A stretch of 42,506 bases of DNA from JBFMDN01 sp040753915 (GCA_040753915.1 JBFMDN010000051.1:1-42506), one strand, 5' to 3'. Shown: positions 26,644-35,771, counted from the first letter of the stretch. Notes: generated by a model from the letters alone, not told the origin. Numbers and translations are program-made.

Positions 26644-27354
26644 ATGGATTCAACGACCATACACGATTGGGCAGTGACTCCTGAAAAAGTTGAAAGGGCA
26701 ATCCAGAAGATCATCGCGATCGGAAAGCCAAGGAAGATCATCCTGTTCGGTTCTTTTGTGAAAGGGATTACGACAGCCAACAGCGATCTCGATGTTCTCG
26801 TTATCACAGGAGATGATACGCTAAACCCACGAAAGGAAAGCGTCCGTATTCGCAAGGCGCTGCGCGGGATTTCAATGCCCATGGACATCATCGTCATCCC
26901 CGAGGCAAAGTGGCTGCAACTGAAGGACTGTCCCGGAATGATCTTCGAAGAAGCTTTGCGCAACGGAAGGGTCGTTTATGAATCCGAAGCGGAAGTTCAG
27001 TTAGATAGAAAACCGATGCGAGCCAACTGGTGGACTACAAGGCTGGCCTTGGTCATCGTTGACGATGCCGTCTACATCAACTCGCAACTTCATTCTGGAC
27101 CCAGGTCCGTGCCCTTGCTGCAAGAATTGGCTCCGATTGGTGAACCAACCGCAGACGGAAGCCCCTCGGCAACGCTGGGTTCCCACGTGCGTCCAGCACA
27201 GCGCCCCCTACGCCAGACAGTGGTCACGGCCGGAGACGGCACCGCGTTTGGGACTGGAATTTACGCCTTGGCCTCGCTGACGACCACGAAGGGACCCGCA
27301 AAAGTAGCATGTGCCCTATTTCCCAAGCTCCGACAAGACGGGGCTCGGAGCTGA
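26644..27354 (+). CDS. Nucleotidyltransferase-domain protein with odd C-terminal tail
   Basis: Residues 1-115 form a minimal DNA polymerase beta-like nucleotidyltransferase with GS (36-37), DLD (48-50) and a third Asp in MDIIVIP (Asp81). Such domains occur in MNT antitoxins and related AMP-transferring proteins. GAGG lies 6 nt before the ATG. From about residue 120 to 236 the reading frame is unlike any family I know, with Pro/Thr/Arg-rich sequence. This suggests read-through after a lost stop, a fusion with degraded DNA, or a lost HEPN partner. It lies just downstream of the tRNA, with the broken AlbA_2 gene following. Confidence 0.7.
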   Translation: MDSTTIHDWAVTPEKVERAIQKIIAIGKPRKIILFGSFVKGITTANSDLDVLVITGDDTLNPRKESVRIRKALRGISMPMDIIVIPEAKWLQLKDCPGMIFEEALRNGRVVYESEAEVQLDRKPMRANWWTTRLALVIVDDAVYINSQLHSGPRSVPLLQELAPIGEPTADGSPSATLGSHVRPAQRPLRQTVVTAGDGTAFGTGIYALASLTTTKGPAKVACALFPKLRQDGARS

Positions 27355-27409
27355 TAGTCAAGATAGAAAACTGTTTCGTCAGAGCCAACAAGATCACTGA
27401 GGCCTGCAG

Positions 27410-29097
27410 ATGATGGATCTGGAACGGTTGAAACAGATTGTGGGGTCCGGAGAAAACCTGGATCGGGAATTCAAGTCCGACCGTAGGAAGTTCACTGATA
27501 AGGAGATCTTCGAGGAGATAGTGGCTCTAGCGAATACAGATGGAGGAGTCCTTCTCATCGGTGTCGAAGACGATGGAACGGTGACGGGAGCGGAGCCACG
27601 GCACGTACCAGTCACTGATCCACTGAAACTTCAATCGGCGATCTTTAACAACACGGTGCCCAACATTAACACTCGTGTTTCGGTCGTCCTCCATCCTGGG
27701 GGACAGGTGATCGCAATAGAGGTGGATCGCTATCCAGAGCCCTGTGCCACTACCCGCGGGAAGTCGTTGAAGAGGGCAGTCGGGCCGGATGGAAAACCCC
27801 AGACTGTGCCATTCTACCCTCGCGACCAGCGATCTAGGAGAGTTGACCTTGGGCTTCTTGACTTCTCGGCACAAACGATCGAGGGAACATCCTTTCAAAG
27901 CCTTGATTCAGTCGAGTTTGATCGCCTGCGGCAAACGATTCCCGACTTAAGGGTGACACCACTCTGCTCCAGCTAACTGATGAAGAACTTGTCAAAGCTC
28001 TAAGACTCGTCGAGAGTCGGGATGGTGAATTAGTGCCAAATGTGGCCGGGCTCCTTCTCCTTGGCAAAGTTGACGTCTTGCAGCAAACGATGCCGACTCA
28101 CGAAGTGCGTTTCCAGGTCCTCGACGGCCTGGGGAACGTGAAGGCAAACGAGGTATTTCTGGCCCCGCTCGTCGTCGTTTTGCAGGAGCTGCAATCAAGG
28201 TTTTCCGCCAGGAACGAAGAGAAGGAGATCCAGGTCGGGATGTTCAGAGTGCCCATTCCGGATTACTCGCCTGAGGGATTCAGGGAAGCGGTTGCCAATG
28301 CCATTCTTCATCGTGACTACAGCCGCATGGGATCCGTGTACGTGCAATGGCATCCGGACCACATCTTGATAGCCAACCCTGGCGGGTTCCTTCCGGGGAT
28401 TACGCCAGACAATATACTCGTACATGAACCGAAGCCGCGCAACCCTCGGCTGGCTGAGGCCTTCCGGAGAGTCGGGTTAGTGGAGCAGACCGGACGAGGC
28501 GTCGACAAAATCTAACTGGGACAGGTGAGATACGGCCGCCCGATCCCTGACTACACGAGAAGCGACTCTGACGGAGTTCGCGTAGTCATTCGCGGAGGGA
28601 AGCCGTCTCTGGAACTGGCGGCATTTGTCTTCGAACAGGAAGAACAGGGAAGTCCGTTGACTCTGGATGAGCTTATCATCCTGAATACTCTTTTCTTCCA
28701 GCGTCGCATCGAGTCGAGACTGGCCGGAAAGCTTATACAGAAGGGGGGCAACGAAGGACGGGCGAAGTTGGAGAAGCTAGTGGAAAGGGGTTTCGTTGAG
28801 GCCAAAGGTGAGAAGAAAGGGCGAGTCTATCACTTGGGAGCAGGTCTCTATCGGCGCTTCGGCGACGGAACGGGTTATGTGCGGAGCCATGGAATTTCGG
28901 CAATCAAACACGAGCACATGGTTTCGGAGTACGTCGATGCTCATGGAAGGATCGAGCGAAAACACGTAATGGAGTTGTGCGGGCTCTCGGGAGACCAGGC
29001 AGGTCGGCTCCTCAAGAAGCTCGTAAGAAAAGGCGTTCTTGCGCAAGAAGGGTCTCCTCCTCGGTGGACGTACTACGTGAGAAGACGCCAGAGTTAG
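27410..29097 (+). pseudogene. Broken schlafen/AlbA_2 ATP-binding regulator (two lesions)
   Basis: Three open segments together form one protein of the AlbA_2/schlafen AAA_4 putative transcriptional regulator type (COG2865-like). Segment 1 (27410-27976) has the AlbA_2 signature NLDREFKSD and ANTDGGVLLIGV. Near 27941-27950 a one-base deletion (or two-base insertion) moves the frame; the continuation reads LKGDTTLLQLTDEELVKAL and runs to 28512 with the HATPase-like REAVANAILHRDY and QTGRGVDKI. An in-frame TAA at 28513-28515 then interrupts the expected DKI-x-LGQ-x-RYGRP. The same frame continues to 29097 with winged-helix sequence. With two lesions it is probably a true pseudogene, though sequence error at one site cannot be excluded. 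Confidence 0.85.
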
Positions 29098-29118
29098 CCA
29101 TGGTTCCCGCTTATAACT

Positions 29119-29168
29119 GCGCTGCTATCTGCGAAAGAATGGCCGTATCTGTTCGCAGATAGCAGCGC
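29119..29168. repeat. Perfect 17-bp inverted repeat
   Basis: Arms GCGCTGCTATCTGCGAA (29119-29135) and TTCGCAGATAGCAGCGC (29152-29168) are exactly complementary around a 16-nt loop. It begins 21 nt after the broken regulator gene. No U-tract follows. Confidence 0.85.
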
Positions 29169-29342
29169 CTATAGGCGGCGACAAATTTGGAAAAGACGCG
29201 AGGTTATATATGCGACTCCGTCATCCCCAGCGCCTGATAGAGATTGACGTACCAATCAGACAAATATCGGCCCATGCTCGAAGAAAGAGACTGGGGGCAC
29301 CCTGGATCGCGGGTCAAAAAAGCGCCAAGAGCAGGGCCGGGC

Positions 29343-29510
29343 CTTGTTTCTTGCTTTCGATGGCCGTCGGCGTACCCATCACGGCGCAAATTCCTGCCTG
29401 CCATTGGCGTTGATGATCTCCCCCGTGGTATTCCCCTCCATCAGCCCGGATCTTGTGCAGCGCAACAATTGCAATTATCAGGGGCAGGCGCTCGCTGAGT
29501 GCCGAGGGCC
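29343..29510. repeat. Diverged intergenic repeat, copy A
   Basis: Shares, in order and with similar spacing, CTTGTTTCTTGCT (29343), ACGGC-CAAAT, GATCTTGTGCAG (29449) and GCCGAGGGCC (29501) with 33639-33781. Between these blocks the copies have drifted. Confidence 0.65.
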
Positions 29511-29634
29511 GCTATGACTGTTAGCGGCATGAGATCGCTGCGCATGTCAGATTCGGTTGCTCGTCCGGGACAGGAGAATGGCTCGACGAGAAAGAAAGAC
29601 ATCAGAAAGAAGCCTGACCTCAGAAGGGAATCCA

Positions 29635-32027
29635 ATGAACAAAGTCCTGGTATCGTCCTTCACGGTATTCTGCATCATTTTTGTCACTTCTATTCCGGGC
29701 AACTCTTGGTGCAAAGATCTCAAAGGGTATCCCCCCGCTGCCAAGGTTATTTCCGGCCTGACCCTGCCGGAGGTGACCATCGCGGCTTTCGCTGATATCC
29801 CTGACATAAAAGAGCCACTGCTCAAGCCGAGACTCAAGGATTCTGCCACCACACTGGTTAAGGCGGTAAACCATAAGGAAGTGCTCAATGTCCTCGGCAT
29901 TCAACTCACTGAAGCACAGAGGCGATTTCTTGAGGAGAACAAGTTCCTGTTGATTCCAGCGAGCGCCACCACAGCAGCAAGGTGGGAACCGACGGATCCC
30001 TGTGCCAAGCCCTGGGATGAAATGCTGATCATGTTTGACGCTGTCGGAGGGAGCTTGCACGATGTAGAGCGAAGGCCCGATAACGCGCGTCTCGTCAACC
30101 CGGATGTGGTATTGCACGCCTTTCATAAGTTCCTCGAAAATTCATTGAAATCCCTGGAGAAGCACGATCTTGCAGAGCTGTTGCGCACCTTTGTGGAAAA
30201 CGCGCAGGCGACGGCGCTTCGATACAAAGACCAGTCAAGCGGCGAACTTGCAGATCACTATGCAATCATAGCAGCACAGTTTACGGTTCCTCTTGTGCTG
30301 ATGGAAAACGCGGGGTGGCAAGACACGCGGCGAGCTTTTGATTCAGAGGAGACCACGGGTGACAATGCGGATAACTTTTCCAATGCACAGAAGCTCCTGG
30401 GTAGGTTTTCCGAGAAATTCTCTGCTGAAACACTGAAGAGAATCGAGCAAGAACTAGCCCTCATTTATGAAGGAAACGCACAGGCCAAGTCGCCGCTTTT
30501 CGCGAGGTACGCAAACAACGGATCGTTTCACACGGACTACACCCAGTATACTCCGCGAAGTCATTACGCAGCCACTTCGATAACCCGTGCCTACTTCAGG
30601 ACAATGATGTATTTCGGCAGGAATAGTTATTTCTTGGAAAAGGGTCCGGGAATCACCGACGCCCTCCTGGTGATGCATCTGATGGCAGGTGAGGGAGCCG
30701 GAGGCAGACCGATCATAGCCGAGTGGCAGAGACTCATTGATATTACAGGATTCTATGCGGGCAAGTCCGATGACATTTGCTACCCCGAGTGGAGGGACTT
30801 TGTTATAAGGACTCTCGGCAAAACGGCTTCCGTCCCGAAGATGCGTTGAACCCTGAAACTCTCAAGAAAATTTCCGATCGGCTGAATATGCTGAGACCCC
30901 CACGCATTCTCTCGGAAGCAGGTATCGGCCCAGACACAGCGCACCAGACGAAGGAGCAACGTCTCGAAGGCGCAAAGGCATTCCGAGTCTTCGGACAGCG
31001 GTTCACTTTTGACGCCTGGGTGCTCAGTCGCCTCACGGGAGGTCTAGAACAATCCGATATTCGTCTGCCCTCGATGTCTTCAGCGTTGTTTGTGTCCGCA
31101 GTCTCTGGGGATAAGGCGGCGAAGGAATGTTCTGCCGCGTATCTTAAATCGTGTGATCCTCCATTCTCGAAGCGTGACCTGTCCGGATTTTTCGCCAATA
31201 TGAACGCAGTTGCGGCTGATATAGAAAGGGTGAACGATCGCGAATGGTTCGGTTCACTCAATTTTGCCTGGCTGAATGTCATCCGGAACCTTACTACCCC
31301 TTTTGGTGAGGGGTATCCTCTTTATATGCAGAGCCGACTGTTTCCCTTGAAGCAGTTGGAGAGCTTTCTGGGATCGTACGCGGAACTCAAGCATGACACC
31401 CTGCTCTATGAGAAACAGCCCGAAGCCGAATGCGGGGGACCTGGGCCGGAGGGTGAACCGCCGCCAGTTCCAAAGGGCTTTGTGGAGCCCAATTTGGCTT
31501 TTTGGTATGCACTGCAAAGGCTGGTTCACTTTACCAGTGACGGCTTCAGAGAGCACGGACTACTTGAAAGAGAGCGCGAGGAGTTCGGTCATCTGAGCCG
31601 ATTCCAGAAGCAGGTGGACTTCTATACGGGGTTGGCAGAGAAGGAATTGCTCGAAATCGAGATCACAGCGGATGAATACGAAAGGCTCAGAACTTACTCG
31701 CTCGACTACATGGCCGAACCCCTTGATGCAGCCGAGCCTTTTCATGATCGAAAGGACAGACGTTCGGGACTCGTGGCCGACATCTACACGGACAAGACGA
31801 CCGGACAAATATTGTATGAAGGGACTGCAGAGCCTTATATTATGCTCGCTCTAGTGGGAAACGAAAACTCTCCGCGATTGACTATGGGAGTAGCCTTTAA
31901 TCATTACGAGCTTACCGGCCCCCTTGGTGCCCGTTTGACCGATGCAGACTGGCAAGCCAAAGCGTACGACAACCCGAGTGCATTGCCACGGAAGAACTTC
32001 TGGTACAAAGAATTGGTTGTGAAGTAG
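29635..32027 (+). pseudogene. DUF3160-like exported protein split by a -1 frameshift
   Basis: Two overlapping frames form one protein of about 800 residues resembling the DUF3160 family (function unknown). The start at 29635 has GAAGGGA upstream and a signal peptide (MNKVLVSSFTVFCIIFVTS). Frame 1 runs to 30849; the true continuation lies in the frame ending at 32027. The switch is at the A-run 30820-30823: adding one A gives GKNGFRPEDALNPETL, uninterrupted. The heptamer there is not a canonical slippery site, so an indel mutation or a homopolymer sequencing error is likelier than programmed frameshifting. The next gene starts on the base after its stop, so they form one unit. Confidence 0.75.
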
Positions 32028-33677
32028 ATGCAGAAGCTCCACGCGGCCCTTCTTACACTTCTACTCGGACTCTCCTGGTGCGCCTCGGTGAACGCATCCG
32101 AGTCGTTCCCGTCTTTTTACGACGACCGTCATCTCTTTCTCTCGAAGATCGCAAAGAGTGGGGGACCGGCGTTCTCCCAGCGCATCACCGGGATTACCGT
32201 TCCGCATCATCTCGTTGCTGCGGACCTCATAGCCGAGGCTTTCTCCCGTGCTTCTGGAGGTAAGTACAGCCGAATTGTTATCCTCTCTCCCGATCACTTC
32301 AGAAGAAGCAAAACTCCTTTTTGCGTTACACGCAAACACTTTCGGACAGTTCTGGGAACGGTGAACACGGATCGGGGACCAATTCTCCAATTGCTCCAGA
32401 GCCCACTTGTTTCGGAGTCGGAACTTTTCTCTCATGAGCACGGCGTTCAGGCTCTCCTCCCTTTCATCGCGCACTATTTCCCCGATTCGAAAGTCGTTCC
32501 TGTTGCCATACGAATAGACTCAAAGCCTGAAGAATGGGATGCCTTTGCATCGAGCATTGCCCCGATTCTCGGTTTGGATACACTTGTGGTTCAAAGTACG
32601 GACTTCTCGCATTTCCTCACCCAAGCGGAGGCGAAAGAGAAGGATCAAGAAAGTCTTCGGGTTCTGAGTGAGGGGGATCCGGAACTGGTCAAATCCCTGA
32701 AGCAACCGGAGCATCTGGACTCCAAGGCGGCGCAGTACCTTCAGATGCGTTTGCAGAGAGAAACCTTCCAGGCGAGTCCAACGGTGATGGCGAATCGAAA
32801 CTCTCAGGAATACTTCGCCAAACCGCTTGCAAAGACTACCAGCTACATCGTTCAGCTATATAGCCCCGATCCATTGTATGTGGAAGCAGCAGAACATTAC
32901 TGGTTCGCCGGTGACACATTCTTCGGGCGATACGTAGACAAATTTCTTTCGGACAGTGAGAGGAGGCGCAAATTAGTAGAAGACGTTCTTCGCACCACGA
33001 GGGGAGGGAAGCTTATTGTGAATCTGGAAGGCGTCGTTGCGAAAGAGTGCCCAGAAAATTCCGCTCCGAATAAATTGTGCATGAAAGCGGATATCACTGT
33101 CCAGATCCTGAAGGCATTGAACGTCACAGCGGTGAGTCTTGCGAACAATCACAGCAGAGACGGGGGAAACGAGGCCTACGCAGGAATGAAACGGCTCTTG
33201 ACCGATTGCGGGATCACCGTCCTAGAAAATCGTTCCATTACGGATTTCGGAAAATTTCGACTTGCGGCATTCACAGACGTGAACAACTCACAGAAAGAGA
33301 AGTACGCTCTCCTGCGGCATGAGCACCTAAGTGACCTGGAAAACTGTCCCAATGACAAACCGATCTTCGCTTTTGTTCATTGGGGTAGAGAGTATTCGGG
33401 ACGACCCGGCGCGCGAGAAGCATCTCTCGGTTCCGCGCTTCGCAGGAGAGGCGTTGAGCTGCTTATCGGTACTCACAGCCACACGGCCGGCAGACTGTCG
33501 TGCCAACTCGGAGGCTGCACCATCTTCTCCCTGGGCAACTTTATCTTTGACCAGATTGGAGAGCAAGTCTCCGGAAAGATTCTCAACGTTAGGTTCTTCC
33601 CTCAAGGGACGTACTTCCTTAAAGCACAAGGGGGCAGGCTTGTTTCTTGCTCAAGAAGGCCCCTGTCATCTCAATGA
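32028..33677 (+). CDS. Exported Memo-like / CapA-like fusion protein
   Basis: 549 residues. A signal peptide covers residues 1-23. Residues about 45-280 form a Memo (AmmeMemoRadiSam system protein B) domain with the three metal-site-type His retained: VPHH (60), SPDH (90) and DFSH (195), plus EHGVQALLPF. Residues about 292-535 form a CapA/PgsA metallophosphoesterase-like domain (PF09587 type): FAGDTFFGR, NLEG, LANNHSRDGG, GTHSHTAG and LGNFIFDQ. Memo homologues normally are cytoplasmic and free-standing, so export and fusion to CapA are unusual. No AMMECR1 or radical SAM partner adjoins. The last about 15 residues (GGRLVSCSRRPLSSQ) come from an invading repeat. A role in envelope polymer processing is inference. 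Confidence 0.87.
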   Translation: MQKLHAALLTLLLGLSWCASVNASESFPSFYDDRHLFLSKIAKSGGPAFSQRITGITVPHHLVAADLIAEAFSRASGGKYSRIVILSPDHFRRSKTPFCVTRKHFRTVLGTVNTDRGPILQLLQSPLVSESELFSHEHGVQALLPFIAHYFPDSKVVPVAIRIDSKPEEWDAFASSIAPILGLDTLVVQSTDFSHFLTQAEAKEKDQESLRVLSEGDPELVKSLKQPEHLDSKAAQYLQMRLQRETFQASPTVMANRNSQEYFAKPLAKTTSYIVQLYSPDPLYVEAAEHYWFAGDTFFGRYVDKFLSDSERRRKLVEDVLRTTRGGKLIVNLEGVVAKECPENSAPNKLCMKADITVQILKALNVTAVSLANNHSRDGGNEAYAGMKRLLTDCGITVLENRSITDFGKFRLAAFTDVNNSQKEKYALLRHEHLSDLENCPNDKPIFAFVHWGREYSGRPGAREASLGSALRRRGVELLIGTHSHTAGRLSCQLGGCTIFSLGNFIFDQIGEQVSGKILNVRFFPQGTYFLKAQGGRLVSCSRRPLSSQ

Positions 33678-33781
33678 CGGCCCAAATGGGTGGCCTGTCG
33701 CTTCCTTGATGAGTTGCCCTGGGAAGATCTCTCGGTCGCCGTGGATCTTGTGCAGTGCTGTGAGAGGAGTTGCCGAGGGCC
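33639..33781. repeat. Diverged intergenic repeat, copy B
   Basis: Partner of copy A at 29343-29510 (CTTGTTTCTTGCT at 33639, GATCTTGTGCAG at 33744, GCCGAGGGCC at 33772). It starts inside the end of the Memo-CapA gene and supplies its last codons and stop. Confidence 0.65.
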
Positions 33782-34052
33782 GGTACTTGCCAAGGCTCAT
33801 GGGGCTTGGCCATTCGCAATGAAATTTCTCCGCATGTCGCATTTGTAGGGGCGCCCCTCGTGGGCGCCCTCGATGGTGGCCTTGGGGTCGCCGCAGGTGA
33901 CGGAATTCTCCGGAGAGCCAGCCCTCACAAGATGCGATTGATGTGATATCATTTGAATGTTACGGGGCTGTCGGATGACGCCTGGAGTCAGACAAAAGAC
34001 CGTTCACAGGATTGCGTTGACAGCGCTGACACGCTCCCGAAGGAGTTTGACG
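33678..34052. other. Intergenic region with repeats
   Basis: Holds repeat copy B and a REP-like hairpin. No gene is supported until the nucleotidyltransferase at 34053. Confidence 0.6.
33845..33870. repeat. REP-like hairpin
   Basis: AGGGGCGCCC and GGGCGCCCT pair around a CTCGT loop; the lead-in TGTAGGGGCGC matches that at 26119. Confidence 0.5.
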
Positions 34053-34346
34053 ATGACCCGCGATGAAATCCTGAGGATACTGGAAGAGAATCGTGAAACC
34101 ATCAAGGGCTTCGGCGTTCGTCGCCTCGGCATATTTGGTTCGTACGCCCGGGGTGAGCAAAGCGAAACGAGCGACATAGATTTTCTTGTAGAGTTTGAGC
34201 GTCCCACCTTCAAGAATTATTTTGGTCTCAAGTTCTTTTTGGAAGAACTCTTTGACTGTAAAGTGGACTTGGTCTTCCACGACACTATTAAGCCTCGCAT
34301 TCGCAATGCAATTCTGGAGGAAACAGTCTATGCCGAGGGACTATAG
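34053..34346 (+). CDS. mntA: MNT-type nucleotidyltransferase antitoxin
   Basis: 97-residue minimal nucleotidyltransferase that in HEPN/MNT systems neutralises its HEPN toxin, in studied cases by AMPylating the toxin Tyr. The active-site pattern is complete: GSYARGE (GS at 29-30), SDIDF (Asp41 and Asp43) and VDLVF (Asp72). AAGGAG lies 7 nt before the ATG at 34053; a longer frame from 33957 lacks a ribosome site. It overlaps the HEPN gene by 17 nt, so the two are coupled. Mobile-element remnants border the pair. Confidence 0.9.
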   Translation: MTRDEILRILEENRETIKGFGVRRLGIFGSYARGEQSETSDIDFLVEFERPTFKNYFGLKFFLEELFDCKVDLVFHDTIKPRIRNAILEETVYAEGL

Positions 34347-34671
34347 GCTCTACCTGGATGATATTCTTGAATCCTGCCGAAAGATCCGACAGTTCACGGA
34401 GGGAGCGTCTTTCCAGGAATTCAAACAAAACATCATGATGCAAGACGCAGTTATAAGGAATTTCGAGATAATAGGCGAAGCGGTCAAGCATCTGCCGGAA
34501 GAGATCAAATCTCTCTATCATGATATTCAATTGGCCGAAATCACCGGATTTCGCAACATATTGGCCCACGGATATTTTGTCGTCAAATTGGAAACTGTAT
34601 GGTCAGCAATTGAAGAGGGATTGCCCGATCTCGAAGAGCAGACCAAAGCGGTTCTCGGCGAGGAGTCTTGA
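34330..34671 (+). CDS. hepT: HEPN-domain toxin (HepT-like RNase)
   Basis: 113 residues, all helical, of the DUF86/HepT family of RNA-cleaving toxins. The catalytic motif Rx4HxY is present as RNILAHGY (Arg75, His80, Tyr82); Tyr82 is the residue expected to be modified by the cognate MNT enzyme. The start at 34330 lies inside the end of the antitoxin gene. The stop TGA overlaps the ATG of the helicase remnant. Together with the preceding gene this is a complete type VII-like toxin-antitoxin module. Confidence 0.9.
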   Translation: MPRDYRLYLDDILESCRKIRQFTEGASFQEFKQNIMMQDAVIRNFEIIGEAVKHLPEEIKSLYHDIQLAEITGFRNILAHGYFVVKLETVWSAIEEGLPDLEEQTKAVLGEES

Positions 34672-34826
34672 TGTTCCTCACCTGCGTCATAGACAAACAG
34701 ACTCACACGATACGTGAAGTGCTGGCCAGGCTGCTGAAAGAGCATAGGGGCTGCTGCTTGGACATAGTCACAGCCTGTTTCAATACGGGGGGCAGGAAAA
34801 GAAAGACATCAAAAAACAAGACCTGA
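34671..34826 (+). pseudogene. N-terminal remnant of a phospholipase D/helicase-type protein
   Basis: 51 codons beginning on the last base of the HEPN stop codon. The first about 40 residues (VIDKQTHTIREVLARLLKEH, then LDIVTACFNTGG) resemble the N-terminus of large SNF2-type helicases with a phospholipase D-like start (pattern LDxATAYF). The frame then enters the repeat motif near 34788 (RKRKTSKNKT) and stops. The rest of the gene is gone. Its last codons overlap the 3' end of the opposing OmpA-like gene. Confidence 0.6.
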
Positions 34827-34830
34827 CCCC
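34788..34830. repeat. Short repeat motif at two converging gene ends
   Basis: On the minus strand it reads GGGGTCAGGTCTTGTTTTTT followed by GATGTCTTTCTTTTCC. A diverged copy lies at 29591-29620, and the G-rich lead with CTTGTTT also begins repeats A and B. It truncates the helicase remnant and provides the final GSGLVF and stop codon of the OmpA-like protein. Confidence 0.6.
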
Positions 34831-35759
34831 ACGAAGAGAATTTCGACCCTTCTGTTCTGGAGCCGGTTCTCGCTCGAGTTATTCGGGACCCTGGGCCTCG
34901 ATTCTCCCAAACCTATAGTCTTGATGCGTTGTGGTGCAATCCTGAATCTTTCCGATAGATAATTCTTCACGGATTCGGCCCGTTCCACGGATAGCAGCAT
35001 GTTCCGATCATGACCTCCACGGTCGTCCGTGTGACCCTCCACCACGAGCTCAATGTCGGCAAGTTGAGGTGAAGACAGGGCCTTACCAAGTTCCTGCAGT
35101 TGCTCAATCGTTTCCGGCCGGTTAAGCTGCGACGACCATTCATCAAACAATATGCTATCGAACCTCAGACGATCTTTTACTTCTGTTCGGTCGGCAAATC
35201 CCATGAGGTTGCCCAGCTCCGTTCCTCCGGAAGATCTCTCGAAGTGGCTCACAATGGCTTCGGAGGTCTTGAATCCACTCACGTCATGCTTCTTGATCAG
35301 CTCGATCTTCTTGAGCCCCAGAAGGGCCCTCGGGTCGTCCGGCTTCACCTGGAGCGCCTTGTTGTAGGCGTCATGGGAGTCATCGTAAAGTCCCATCACG
35401 CGGTACGTATCGCCCAGGCCGAGGTAAGCGGAAAACAGACCTCCCTTGTGCCTGAGGGCCTCCCGATACTCGGCTACCGCCATGTCCAGCAATTGATTGA
35501 ACCGTGCGACATCCTTGGTGTTCGTCGCGGCGAGCTTTTCATACGCGTCTGCAAGGTTCACATGAGCTTCGGCGAATCTGGGGCACAGTTCCACGGCTCT
35601 TTTGAACCCTGCGACTCGCTGGTGAATATCCAATGATTTCGCTGTAGAGCGATAAACATCTTCTGCTTTCCCACAGTCCGCGGCATGAGCTGGCAATATC
35701 AATGCCAAGAGCAATGCAATAGTGAACAACAATGGTGTGTCATTCTTGCCCTCAAACAT
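34809..35759 (-). CDS. Exported TPR protein with C-terminal OmpA domain
   Basis: About 316 residues. A signal peptide ends near PAHA. Residues about 30-155 form TPR-type helices (CPRFAEAHVNLADAYEKL, LGLGDTYRVMGLYDDSHDAY). Residues about 195-310 form an OmpA-C peptidoglycan-binding domain: IELVVEGHTDDRGG, LSVERAESVKNYL, and NRRVEI at the end. The protein should sit in the periplasm bound to murein. The final residues after NRRVEI come from a repeat that overlaps the gene end. The ATG at 35759 is 12 nt after the CHAT gene stop; a GTG at 35768 is the alternative. It is the last gene of the protease cluster and likely anchors or organises it. Confidence 0.88.
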   Translation of the reverse strand: MFEGKNDTPLLFTIALLLALILPAHAADCGKAEDVYRSTAKSLDIHQRVAGFKRAVELCPRFAEAHVNLADAYEKLAATNTKDVARFNQLLDMAVAEYREALRHKGGLFSAYLGLGDTYRVMGLYDDSHDAYNKALQVKPDDPRALLGLKKIELIKKHDVSGFKTSEAIVSHFERSSGGTELGNLMGFADRTEVKDRLRFDSILFDEWSSQLNRPETIEQLQELGKALSSPQLADIELVVEGHTDDRGGHDRNMLLSVERAESVKNYLSERFRIAPQRIKTIGLGESRPRVPNNSSENRLQNRRVEILFVGSGLVF

Positions 35760-35771
35760 ATGGGTCACCGT

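Larger units (their letters stand above)
29098..29634. other. Repeat-bearing intergenic region
   Basis: No gene. It holds a perfect 17-bp inverted repeat (29119-29168), one copy of a diverged intergenic repeat (29343-29510), and, just before the next gene, a short direct-repeat motif (29591-29620) shared with 34797-34826. Confidence 0.7.

Noticed and set aside
30815..30830. Programmed -1 frameshift in the DUF3160-like gene
   Set aside because: The in-frame context is GGC AAA ACG, not an X XXY YYZ slippery heptamer, so an indel is simpler.
32028..33677. Full AmmeMemoRadiSam system
   Set aside because: Only the Memo domain is present; no AMMECR1 or radical SAM gene adjoins it.
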